From: an uncultured Collinsella sp.
Lineage (GTDB): Bacteria; Actinomycetota; Coriobacteriia; Coriobacteriales; Coriobacteriaceae
Length of the DNA: 7,521 nucleotides
Direction: 5' to 3'
Assembly: GCA_900758845.1 (NCBI GenBank)
Contig: CAAESW010000074.1
Location: 1-7,521 of the forward strand
Shown here: in pieces, positions 1 through 5,388 of the stretch
How the letters are laid out: each line of letters begins with the position of its first letter
Position numbering within the stretch: position 1 is the stretch's first letter
Program-made: the position numbers and the translations under genes
The notes under the pieces: model-generated
The model's database searches: none
Told to the model about the DNA's origin: nothing
The model's input: only the letters and a program-made list of their open reading frames with translations

Positions 1-1
1 G

Positions 2-67
2 CGGATCAAGAAGTCCCTCGGGTGGCTCAGCCCGATGGAGTACCGCAGGAAGCTTGGATACGCCTAG
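2..67 (+). CDS. IS3-family transposase, C-terminal end (partial)
   Basis: This is the last 21 codons of a DDE transposase of the IS3 family (OrfB / IS150-like group); the rest lies left of the window. The visible tail reads KKSLGWLSPMEYRRKLGYA and stops at TAG 65-67. The pattern in which Leu-Ser-Pro precedes (Met/Val)-Glu-(Tyr/Phe)-Arg is characteristic of the extreme C-terminus of IS3-family integrase-core transposases. The catalytic DDE residues are not in view, so whether the element is intact or active cannot be judged. The fragment is followed six bases later by a probable IS terminal repeat, which supports a mobile-element reading over a host gene. The family call is from motif recognition and is fairly secure despite the short length. 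Confidence 0.78.
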   Translation, partial: RIKKSLGWLSPMEYRRKLGYA

Positions 68-72
68 GCGCG

Positions 73-97
73 GTCCAAGAAATCGTCCGCACCCCCA
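73..97 (+). mobile_element. Probable right terminal inverted repeat of the IS3-family element
   Basis: Just after the transposase stop is a stretch beginning GTCCAAGAAATCGTCC and ending in CACCCCCA. Read on the other strand it starts TGGGGGTGCGGACGATTT, which fits the TG...CA ends and G-run typical of IS150-type terminal repeats. The matching left end and the target-site duplication lie outside the window, so the exact boundary at 97 is inferred. Confidence 0.5.
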
Positions 98-186
98 TTT
101 ACGGCTTTAACCGCATAAACAGTCCCTATTTCACCGCAACTTATGAGAAGGGGTTGTGTAGCTAAAAAAGCCCCGTCCCAAATTGG

Positions 187-531
187 CTACTCTTTGATGC
201 TGGCGATGAGGGCGTCGGCTTTGGTGGCGATGACGTTGTTGATGTCGGTCTGCAGCTCCTCGTAGGCCGCTATGGCTCGCTCTCCGGCGGGCGTGAGCGT
301 GGACCCGCGAGCGCCGTCGCGCTCGATGAGCTTGCAGCCCAGCTGACCTTCTGCCTCGTTTACAATGCGCCAGGCCTTGGAATACGCCATGCCCATGCTC
401 TTGGCGGCGCGGTTGAGCGAGTGCTCGCGGGCGATACCCTGCAGCAGCAAGACACAGCCGTGTCCAAACACGCCCGGCATATCTTTGTCGCACGCTTGAA
501 TGACCAACTTTGCCGTCGTCTTGTACTCCAT
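187..531 (-). CDS. ModE-type winged-helix transcriptional regulator (single HTH domain)
   Basis: This is a 114-residue protein matching the N-terminal DNA-binding domain of ModE (LysR-like winged helix). The family hallmarks are FGHGCVLLLQGI, then LNRAAKSMGMAYSKAWRIV (recognition helix), then LIERDGARGSTLTPAGERAI (wing). Full ModE carries a C-terminal pair of MOP/TOBE molybdate-binding domains. Here the protein ends about 20 residues after the wing, so it has no visible effector domain and its ligand and targets are unknown. ATG 531 is preferred: GGGGAG lies 11 bases upstream and GGAG closer, whereas the in-frame GTG at 540 has only two bases between it and GGGGAG. The gene is transcribed away from guaB, and its 3' end faces the IS end. 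A run of six T (minus strand, 169-164) follows the stop but only a weak 4-bp stem precedes it, so its terminator is uncertain. The family call is firm; the function as a metal or Moco regulator is only a possibility. Confidence 0.85.
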   Translation of the reverse strand: MEYKTTAKLVIQACDKDMPGVFGHGCVLLLQGIAREHSLNRAAKSMGMAYSKAWRIVNEAEGQLGCKLIERDGARGSTLTPAGERAIAAYEELQTDINNVIATKADALIASIKE

Positions 532-556
532 GTGCTCCACGTCTCCCCGCTAAAGT

Positions 557-571
557 GTTTGCTGGGCAAAC
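557..571. promoter_or_regulatory. Perfect inverted repeat GTTTGC-TGG-GCAAAC, candidate operator
   Basis: A 6-bp perfect dyad with a 3-bp spacer lies 26-40 bases upstream of the ModE-like start, within its probable transcribed leader. It could be a site for autoregulation by that winged-helix protein, or a small hairpin in its mRNA. It does not resemble the published E. coli ModE box that I know. The symmetry is seen directly; the function is inferred. Confidence 0.35.
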
Positions 572-615
572 GCAAAGCCTGCGTCAAACCCTCGTGTGCT
601 CTTCTTAAAACATGC

Positions 616-624
616 ATTGTAGCA
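616..624 (-). promoter_or_regulatory. Candidate extended -10 promoter for the ModE-like gene
   Basis: On the minus strand the sequence reads TGCTACAAT: an extended -10 (TGn) followed by TACAAT, five of six matches to TATAAT. No good -35 lies upstream, as is common for extended -10 promoters. It would give a leader of roughly 75-80 nt. It overlaps the proposed guaB -35 box, so the two divergent promoters could not both be occupied at once if both are real. Confidence 0.35.
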
Positions 625-645
625 GTCAAAGTGCGTTAAGATACT
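617..645 (+). promoter_or_regulatory. Candidate guaB promoter
   Basis: TTGTAG (617-622) and GATACT (640-645) are separated by exactly 17 bp. The matches to consensus are modest (three of six and four of six), but this is the best pair in the gap. The start point would fall near 652, leaving a leader of about 73 nt that contains the palindrome at 655-674. TAAGAT at 637-642 is an alternative -10 without a partner. Confidence 0.4.
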
Positions 646-654
646 TCCCCAGTA

Positions 655-674
655 TTGGGCGCCCAAGGTTGGGC
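655..674. promoter_or_regulatory. TTGGGCGCCCAA palindrome plus third half-site at the guaB start region
   Basis: A perfect 12-bp palindrome (655-666) is followed after two bases by another TTGGGC (669-674). As DNA this is an operator-like dyad just downstream of the proposed start point. As RNA, GCCCAA (661-666) can pair with TTGGGC (669-674), and CCCAG (648-652) with CTGGG (674-678), forming a compact hairpin about 45 bases before the guaB ATG. No known purine riboswitch core was recognised. A role in guaB control is inferred. Confidence 0.4.
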
Positions 675-724
675 TGGGTCCTACGAGGCCTGCAGCCGAC
701 CGGTCGCATGGAAAAAGGAGAAAC

Positions 725-2236
725 ATGGCTACGTTCTTTCCCGGTGAGTCCCACACGTTTTCGGAGTATCTGCTGGTCCCTGGTTACTCGTCCTCGCAGT
801 GCATCCCCAACAACGTCTCTCTTAAGACGCCGCTAACCCGCTTTAAGCGCGGTGAGAAGCCGGCAATCACCCTGAACATCCCCATGGTTTCCGCCATCAT
901 GCAGTCCGTCTCGGGCGTCGACATGGGTGTCGCGCTCGCTACCGAGGGTGGCCTGTCCTTTATTTACGGTTCCCAGAGCGCCGAGTCCGAGGCCGCTATG
1001 GTCAAGGCCGTCAAGGATCACAAGGCCGGCTTCGTTCAGTCTGATTCCACGCTGACCCCCGACATGACCATGGAGCAGGTCATCGAGCTCAAGGAGAAGA
1101 CCGGTCACTCCACCATGCCGGTTACCGACGACGGCACTCCCAAGGGTAAGCTCCTGGGCATCGTCACCAGCCGTGACTATCGTCCCAGTCGCGATGACCA
1201 CCAGACGAAGGTCTCCGAGTTCATGACCCCGCGTGAGCAGCTCATCGTGGGCGACAAGAACATCAGCCTCAAGGTTGCCAACGACGTCATCTGGGATAAC
1301 AAGCTCAACGCCCTGCCGATCGTCGACGACAACGATCACCTCATGGGCATTGTGTTTCGCAAGGACTACGACAGCCACAAGACCAACCCTAACGAGCTGC
1401 TCGATAACGATAAGCGCTACATGGTCGGCGCCGGTATCAACACCCGCGACTATGCCGAGCGCGTGCCGCTGCTCATCGAGGCCGGTGCCGACGTTCTGTG
1501 CATCGACTCCTCCGAGGGCTTCAGCGAGTGGCAGAAGCGCACCATCGAGTGGATTCGCGCCAACTACGGCGAAGACGTCAAGGTCGGTGCCGGTAACGTC
1601 GTCGACGCCGAGGGCTTCCGCTTCCTGGCAGACTGCGGTGCCGACTTCATCAAGGTTGGTATCGGCGGCGGCTCCATCTGCATCACCCGTGAGACCAAGG
1701 GCATCGGCCGTGGCCAGGCCACCGCGTTGATCGATGTCTGCCGCGCCCGCGACGAGTACTACGAGGAGACCGGCGTCTACGTGCCCGTGTGCTCCGACGG
1801 CGGTATCGTCTATGACTACCACATGACGCTCGCCCTTGCCATGGGCGCCGACTTTATGATGTTGGGCCGCTACTTCGCCCGCTTCGACGAGAGCCCGACC
1901 GAGCGCGTCAATGTGAACGGTCAGTACATGAAGGAGTACTGGGGCGAGGGTTCTGCGCGTGCCCGCAACTGGCAGCGCTACGACCTGGGCGGCGCCGCGA
2001 AGCTCAGCTTCGTCGAAGGCGTCGACTCCTACGTTCCCTACGCCGGTTCCCTCAAGGACGGCGTGGGCGGCACGCTCTACAAGGTCAAGTCCACGATGTG
2101 CAACTGCGGTGCCCTCTCGATCCCCGAGCTCCAGGAAAAGGCACGCCTGACCCTGGTAAGCTCGACCTCGATCGTCGAAGGCGGCGCCCACGACGTTGTC
2201 GTCAAGGACTCTCAGCAGTCCGTATCTTATCGATAA
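725..2236 (+). CDS. guaB: IMP dehydrogenase (EC 1.1.1.205), Tritrichomonas-like type
   Basis: Cytosolic enzyme that oxidises IMP to XMP with NAD+, the committed step of guanine nucleotide synthesis. It has 503 residues. A TIM-barrel half comes first, then two CBS domains (about 103-157 and 163-217), then the catalytic half. The catalytic loop reads GIGGGSICITRETKGIGRGQ with the nucleophile Cys319. Asp261 is in DSSEGFSEW. The mobile flap contains ARNWQRYDLGG with Arg418-Tyr419, the base dyad of the family. Ordinary bacterial IMPDH usually has DTAHGH and GPGSICTTR in these places. This protein instead matches the Tritrichomonas foetus enzyme as I remember it, in motif, in length and in residue numbering. 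It also has Lys310 and Glu431, the residues linked to mycophenolic acid resistance there. AAAAAGGAG ends four bases before the ATG. The gene appears monocistronic: a divergent regulator lies upstream and a hairpin-rich gap downstream. Function is near certain; the subtype rests on memory, not alignment. Confidence 0.97.
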   Translation: MATFFPGESHTFSEYLLVPGYSSSQCIPNNVSLKTPLTRFKRGEKPAITLNIPMVSAIMQSVSGVDMGVALATEGGLSFIYGSQSAESEAAMVKAVKDHKAGFVQSDSTLTPDMTMEQVIELKEKTGHSTMPVTDDGTPKGKLLGIVTSRDYRPSRDDHQTKVSEFMTPREQLIVGDKNISLKVANDVIWDNKLNALPIVDDNDHLMGIVFRKDYDSHKTNPNELLDNDKRYMVGAGINTRDYAERVPLLIEAGADVLCIDSSEGFSEWQKRTIEWIRANYGEDVKVGAGNVVDAEGFRFLADCGADFIKVGIGGGSICITRETKGIGRGQATALIDVCRARDEYYEETGVYVPVCSDGGIVYDYHMTLALAMGADFMMLGRYFARFDESPTERVNVNGQYMKEYWGEGSARARNWQRYDLGGAAKLSFVEGVDSYVPYAGSLKDGVGGTLYKVKSTMCNCGALSIPELQEKARLTLVSSTSIVEGGAHDVVVKDSQQSVSYR

Positions 2237-2241
2237 GCGGC

Positions 2242-2334
2242 TTTCCCAGGCACCGCACCTTGCCGTTCAAGCCGTCGCTTGCGTACCTAAGTACGCGGCG
2301 CTCCTCTTTCACGGCAATCTGCGGCACCTGGAAA
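2242..2334. repeat. Imperfect long inverted repeat (REP/MITE-like) after guaB
   Basis: The element starts six bases after the guaB stop. Outer arms pair CCAGG (2246-2250) with CCTGG (2327-2331), CCGCA (2253-2257) with TGCGG (2320-2324), and TTGCCGT (2260-2266) with ACGGCAA (2311-2317), separated by symmetric 2x2 mismatches. The centre is a perfect GCGTAC-CTAA-GTACGC hairpin (2281-2296). The mismatches and the lack of a T tract argue against a simple terminator. A dispersed palindromic repeat is plausible but needs a genome-wide copy count. Confidence 0.6.
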
Positions 2335-2358
2335 ACCCGTTCGTGCAAGAACGGGTTT
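2333..2358. terminator. Perfect 10-bp hairpin, possible guaB terminator
   Basis: AAACCCGTTC (2333-2342) and GAACGGGTTT (2349-2358) form a perfect stem with the 6-nt loop GTGCAA. The stem ends in TTT but no longer T tract follows, so termination would be weak. It abuts the preceding inverted repeat and may be part of the same repeated element. Confidence 0.4.
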
Positions 2359-2395
2359 CATACAAAGGTTGAGTATCAACCACGTTATTTAGATA

Positions 2396-2439
2396 AAGCG
2401 AGATGCCCGCAAGTCGCAGGCATCTCGCTTGTCGTATTT
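2396..2439. terminator. Perfect 12-bp hairpin, probable guaB terminator
   Basis: AAGCGAGATGCC (2396-2407) pairs perfectly with GGCATCTCGCTT (2419-2430) across an 11-nt loop. The plus strand continues TTGTCGTATTT, a broken T-rich tail; the minus strand continues TTTATCTAAAT, so it could act in both directions. It sits immediately before the proposed leuS promoter, a sensible place to close the guaB unit. Confidence 0.5.
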
Positions 2440-2447
2440 GCTATCAT
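2439..2447 (+). promoter_or_regulatory. Candidate extended -10 promoter for leuS
   Basis: TGCTATCAT is an extended -10 (TGn) with TATCAT as hexamer. No good -35 is visible 16-18 bp upstream, where the right arm of the 2396-2430 hairpin lies. Transcription would start near 2453-2456, so the leader of about 150 nt would consist almost wholly of the large palindrome. Confidence 0.35.
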
Positions 2448-2455
2448 CAGTCAAG

Positions 2456-2596
2456 TTAACCTTAGGGTCGGGCGGCTTGGCTTTGTTCGCTACAAGTTCC
2501 GCACGCAAAGAAGAGCACTTAATGTGCTCTTCGTCTTGCGCAGGACTGTCCGCAGTAGCGAATAAAGCCAAGCCGCCCGACCCCAGCTAAGATTAA
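2456..2596. repeat. 141-bp near-perfect palindrome in the leuS leader
   Basis: The core arms 2465-2493 and 2555-2583 pair over 29 positions: 28 Watson-Crick pairs and one G-U (2485/2563). The helix extends outward through TTAACCTTAG (2456-2465) against CTAAGATTAA (2587-2596), with one mismatch and a bulge of about four bases. Inside, CGCAA/TTGCG (2504-2508/2536-2540) and GAAGAGCAC/GTGCTCTTC (2510-2518/2524-2532) form an apical hairpin with loop TTAAT. The outermost base touches the leuS Shine-Dalgarno AAGGAG (2596-2601). No T-box sequence (TGGnACCGCG-like) is present. It could be a leader structure controlling leuS, an RNase III substrate or an inserted foldback element; the symmetry itself is certain. 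Confidence 0.85.
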
Positions 2597-2606
2597 AGGA
2601 GCTGAT

Positions 2607-5183
2607 ATGTGCGATTGCACAGATCATAAGGACGAGATCCCTGTCTACGACGCGCAGGCCATTGAGTCCAAGTGGATGAAGGCCTGGGAGGACTCCAACC
2701 TCTTTGCCGTCGACACCGACGACAGCAAGCCCAAGAAGTACGTGCTCGAGATGTTCCCGTATCCGTCGGGCGACCTGCATATGGGCCACGCGCGCAACTA
2801 TACCATCGGCGATGCCATGGCCCGTCAGGCCCGCATGCGCGGTTACGACGTGCTGCACCCCATCGGCTTTGACGCCTTTGGCCTGCCTGCCGAGAACGCC
2901 GCCATCAAGCACAATACGCAGGCTGCTGCCTGGACGTATAAGAACATGGACCAGGCGCTCGCCACGATGAAGCGCATGGGCTTCTCCTACGATCTGGATC
3001 GCATGGTCAAGACCTGCAGCCCCGACTACTACCGCTGGGGTCAGTGGATCTTTGAGAAGCTGTGGGAAAAGGGCCTGGTCTACCGCAAGAAGAACCCGGT
3101 CAACTGGTGTCCTAACTGCAAGACCGTTCTGGCCAACGAGCAGGTCACCGAGGGTAAGTGCTGGCGCTGCGGCACCGAGCCCGAGAAGCGCGACCTGGAG
3201 CAGTGGTACTTCAAGATCACCGAGTACTCCCAAGAGCTGCTCGACGACCTGGAGAAGCTCCCCGGCTGGCCCGAGCGCGTCAAGCAGATGCAGGCTAACT
3301 GGATCGGTCGCTCCGAGGGCGCCGAGGTCGACTTTACCCTGTGCGACCAGGATGGCGAGCCCATCGAGGGCGATGAGGGCAAGATCACCGTCTTCACCAC
3401 GCGTGCCGATACCCTTTTTGGCGTCTCCTTCTTTGTCCTGGCTCCCGAGTACGCCGGCCTGCACGAGCTCGTCGAGGGCACGGAGTACGAGGAGGCCGTC
3501 ACCAAGATCGTCGAGGACTCCAAACACATCTCTGCCGTCGAGCGTGCCCAGGGCACCCTCGAGAAGCACGGTGCCTTCACGGGCCGCTATGTGGTAAACC
3601 CCGTCAACGGCGAGAAGGTCCCCGTGTGGGTTGCCGATTATGTCGTTGCAGACTACGGCACCGGCGCCGTCATGGCCGTTCCCTGTGGCGACCAGCGCGA
3701 CTTTGAGTTTGCCCGTAAGTACGACCTGCCGATCGTGCCGATCATCCTGGACGATGACGATCGTGCTGCCGTCGAGGCCAGCGGCGAGACCATCGATACC
3801 TTCCATGCCGAGACCGTCGACTGGGATTGCGCTCACGCTGCCGAGGGCACGCTCGTCCAGTCCGGCAAGTACACCGGCATGCGCGGCGGTAAGCACTCCG
3901 AGGGCGAGGCTGCCATCGTGGCCGACCTCGAGGCCATGGGCTGCGGTCGTCGCAAGGTCGAGTTCCGTCTGCGCGACTGGCTTATTTCCCGTCAGCGTTA
4001 TTGGGGCAACCCCATCCCGGCTATTCACTGCGAGCACTGCGGCATCGTGCCCGTGCCCGAGGATCAGCTGCCGGTGACGCTGCCTGAGAACCTGGACCTG
4101 GGCGCCGGCGAGACCCTCGCCGAGTGCAAGGAGTTCTACGAGACCACCTGCCCGGTCTGCGGCCGCCCGGCCAAGCGCGAGACCGATACCATGGACACCT
4201 TCACCTGCTCCAGCTGGTATTACCTGCGCTATACCGATCCGCACAACACCGAGCTGCCCTTCTCCCGTGAGGCCGCCGACCGTTGGATGCCCGTCGATAA
4301 CTACATCGGCGGCATCGAGCACGCCATTCTGCACCTGCTCTACAGCCGCTTCTTTACGAAGGCCCTGCGCGACCTGGGCCTGCTGAGCGTGGACGAGCCC
4401 TTCACCAACCTGCTGTGCCAGGGTATGGTCAAGGACGAGAACGGCGACACCATGTCCAAGTCCAAGGGCAACGTCGTGCCCCCGAGCTCGGTCATCGAGC
4501 CTTACGGTGCCGACACCATGCGTCTGGCGATCCTGTTTATCGCCCCGCCCGAGAAGGACTTCGACTGGGATCCCAAGGCCGTCGAGGGCGCCAACCGCTT
4601 TATCAAGCGCGCCTGGCGTATCGTTTGGCAGCTCGTCCAGTCCGGCGATGCCAACGTGGCCTTCGACAAGTCCGCGCTCAACGAGGTTGCGATGAAGCTC
4701 TATCGCGAGCGTCACCGCACCATCGCCAAGTGCACCGAGGACTTCGATCGCGGCCAGTTCAACACCGCCATCTCGGCCGTCATGGAGCTCGTCAACGCGG
4801 CGAGCGCCTACCTCAACGCCACCGAGGGTACCGCCCGCGACAAGGCGCTGTGCTACGGCGTGGCCAAGGACATCGTGAGCGTCCTTGCCCCCATCTGCCC
4901 GTTCTGGGCCGACGAGCTGTGGCACGAGGCGCTCGGCTGCGAGGGCAACGCCTATACCGCCGCCTGGCCCGAGTTCGACCTGGCCGAGTCCGTTGAGGAC
5001 ACGGTGCAGATCGTGGTCCAGGTGCTCGGTAAGGTCCGCGGCCGCGTCGACGTTGCCCGCGATGCCTCTAATGAGGATATGCAGGCTGCCGCCGAGGCCG
5101 CCGTCGCCAAGTGGCTCGACGGCAAGACGGTCGTCAAGGCCATCTGCGTGCCCGGCAAGCTGGTCAACCTGGTGGTCAAGTAA
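2607..5183 (+). CDS. leuS: Leucyl-tRNA synthetase (EC 6.1.1.4)
   Basis: Class Ia synthetase that attaches leucine to tRNA-Leu in the cytosol and edits mischarged tRNA. It has 858 residues, about the E. coli length. The HIGH signature is HMGH (58-61) in PYPSGDLHMGHARNYTIGDA. A zinc module has C168-P-N-C171 and C185-W-R-C188. The CP1 editing domain holds FTTRADTLFG (Thr264-Thr269) and YGTGAVMAVPCGDQRD (Asp362, Asp365). A second Cys set is C475-E-H-C478 and C515-P-V-C518. The KMSKS loop appears as TMSKS (615-619). The C-terminal anticodon-binding and tail domains end in GKLVNLVVK. The ATG is preceded by AAGGAG with five bases between. The N-terminus carries a short MCDCTDHKDE leader before the usual start of homology. 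Odd point: the His commonly found before DQRD in the editing site is Gly361 here. The gene is a single unit between the large palindrome and a strong terminator. Confidence 0.98.
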   Translation: MCDCTDHKDEIPVYDAQAIESKWMKAWEDSNLFAVDTDDSKPKKYVLEMFPYPSGDLHMGHARNYTIGDAMARQARMRGYDVLHPIGFDAFGLPAENAAIKHNTQAAAWTYKNMDQALATMKRMGFSYDLDRMVKTCSPDYYRWGQWIFEKLWEKGLVYRKKNPVNWCPNCKTVLANEQVTEGKCWRCGTEPEKRDLEQWYFKITEYSQELLDDLEKLPGWPERVKQMQANWIGRSEGAEVDFTLCDQDGEPIEGDEGKITVFTTRADTLFGVSFFVLAPEYAGLHELVEGTEYEEAVTKIVEDSKHISAVERAQGTLEKHGAFTGRYVVNPVNGEKVPVWVADYVVADYGTGAVMAVPCGDQRDFEFARKYDLPIVPIILDDDDRAAVEASGETIDTFHAETVDWDCAHAAEGTLVQSGKYTGMRGGKHSEGEAAIVADLEAMGCGRRKVEFRLRDWLISRQRYWGNPIPAIHCEHCGIVPVPEDQLPVTLPENLDLGAGETLAECKEFYETTCPVCGRPAKRETDTMDTFTCSSWYYLRYTDPHNTELPFSREAADRWMPVDNYIGGIEHAILHLLYSRFFTKALRDLGLLSVDEPFTNLLCQGMVKDENGDTMSKSKGNVVPPSSVIEPYGADTMRLAILFIAPPEKDFDWDPKAVEGANRFIKRAWRIVWQLVQSGDANVAFDKSALNEVAMKLYRERHRTIAKCTEDFDRGQFNTAISAVMELVNAASAYLNATEGTARDKALCYGVAKDIVSVLAPICPFWADELWHEALGCEGNAYTAAWPEFDLAESVEDTVQIVVQVLGKVRGRVDVARDASNEDMQAAAEAAVAKWLDGKTVVKAICVPGKLVNLVVK

Positions 5184-5212
5184 GCATTGCGCGCTTAACT
5201 GGCGCATAAAAG

Positions 5213-5248
5213 ACGAGGGGCGATCCGGTTGGGTCGTCCCTCGTTTTT
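5213..5248 (+). terminator. Strong intrinsic terminator of leuS
   Basis: ACGAGGGGCGA (5213-5223) pairs with TCGTCCCTCGT (5234-5244), 11 pairs including one G-U, with a 10-nt loop and then TTTTT (5244-5248). It lies 30 bases after the leuS stop. A short A run before the stem gives some activity in the other direction too. Confidence 0.88.
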
Positions 5249-5313
5249 CATGTACCTGCCCTGATGTCTGCGGTCAATTGTCCTATTCTTGTGGAGAAGC
5301 TGTGCGCACGCTG

Positions 5314-5323
5314 ACCTGCAGGT
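5314..5323. promoter_or_regulatory. Palindrome ACCTGCAGGT upstream of the rimP promoter
   Basis: A perfect 10-bp palindrome ends 11 bases before the -35 box of the rimP promoter. A second one, GTGCGCAC, lies at 5302-5309. The position suits an activator or UP-region site, but short palindromes also occur by chance in GC-rich DNA. Confidence 0.22.
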
Positions 5324-5334
5324 TCGTACTGTGC

Positions 5335-5363
5335 TTGCACGTTTCCGCAGCTATTGGTATAGT
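5335..5363 (+). promoter_or_regulatory. Promoter of the rimP-nusA-infB operon
   Basis: TTGCAC (5335-5340) and TATAGT (5358-5363) are spaced by 17 bp, and TGG before TATAGT adds an extended -10. This is the best sigma-A-type promoter in the window. TTTGC-TT-GCAAA (5363-5374), a perfect dyad over the expected start site near 5370, might be an operator or the first hairpin of the leader. Confidence 0.78.
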
Positions 5364-5388
5364 TTGCTTGCAAATGAAGTTGTAATTG

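Noticed and set aside
532..540. GTG at 540 as the start of the ModE-like gene.
   Set aside because: Only two bases separate it from GGGGAG. ATG 531 has workable spacing and starts closer to the family's usual N-terminus.
833..2191. A 452-codon minus-strand open frame opposite guaB.
   Set aside because: Same codon-bias shadow; no domain or credible start signal, and the plus-strand IMPDH is certain.
2098..2565. A 155-codon plus-strand frame crossing the guaB 3' end and the hairpin-rich gap.
   Set aside because: Its first part is guaB in another frame and the rest reads through palindromes. There is no Shine-Dalgarno and no family resemblance.
2522..2590. 22-codon frame from ATG 2522 running up to the leuS Shine-Dalgarno.
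   Set aside because: Only one Leu codon and no clear ribosome site; its sequence is dictated by the right arm of the palindrome.
2242..2596. CRISPR array.
   Set aside because: The dyads differ from each other in sequence and length; there is no direct repeat with regular unique spacers and no cas gene.
2448..2606. T-box riboswitch in the leuS leader.
   Set aside because: T-boxes often precede synthetase genes, but no TGGnACCGCG-like T-box sequence, no stem I AGTA bulge pattern and no antiterminator/terminator pair were found; the leader is one long simple helix.
2490..5207. A 905-codon open frame on the minus strand opposite leuS.
   Set aside because: It mirrors leuS and is open because GC-rich third positions remove stop codons from the antisense frame. 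The translation is low-complexity Gly/Val/Leu/Asp-rich with no recognisable domain, and leuS itself is unmistakable.
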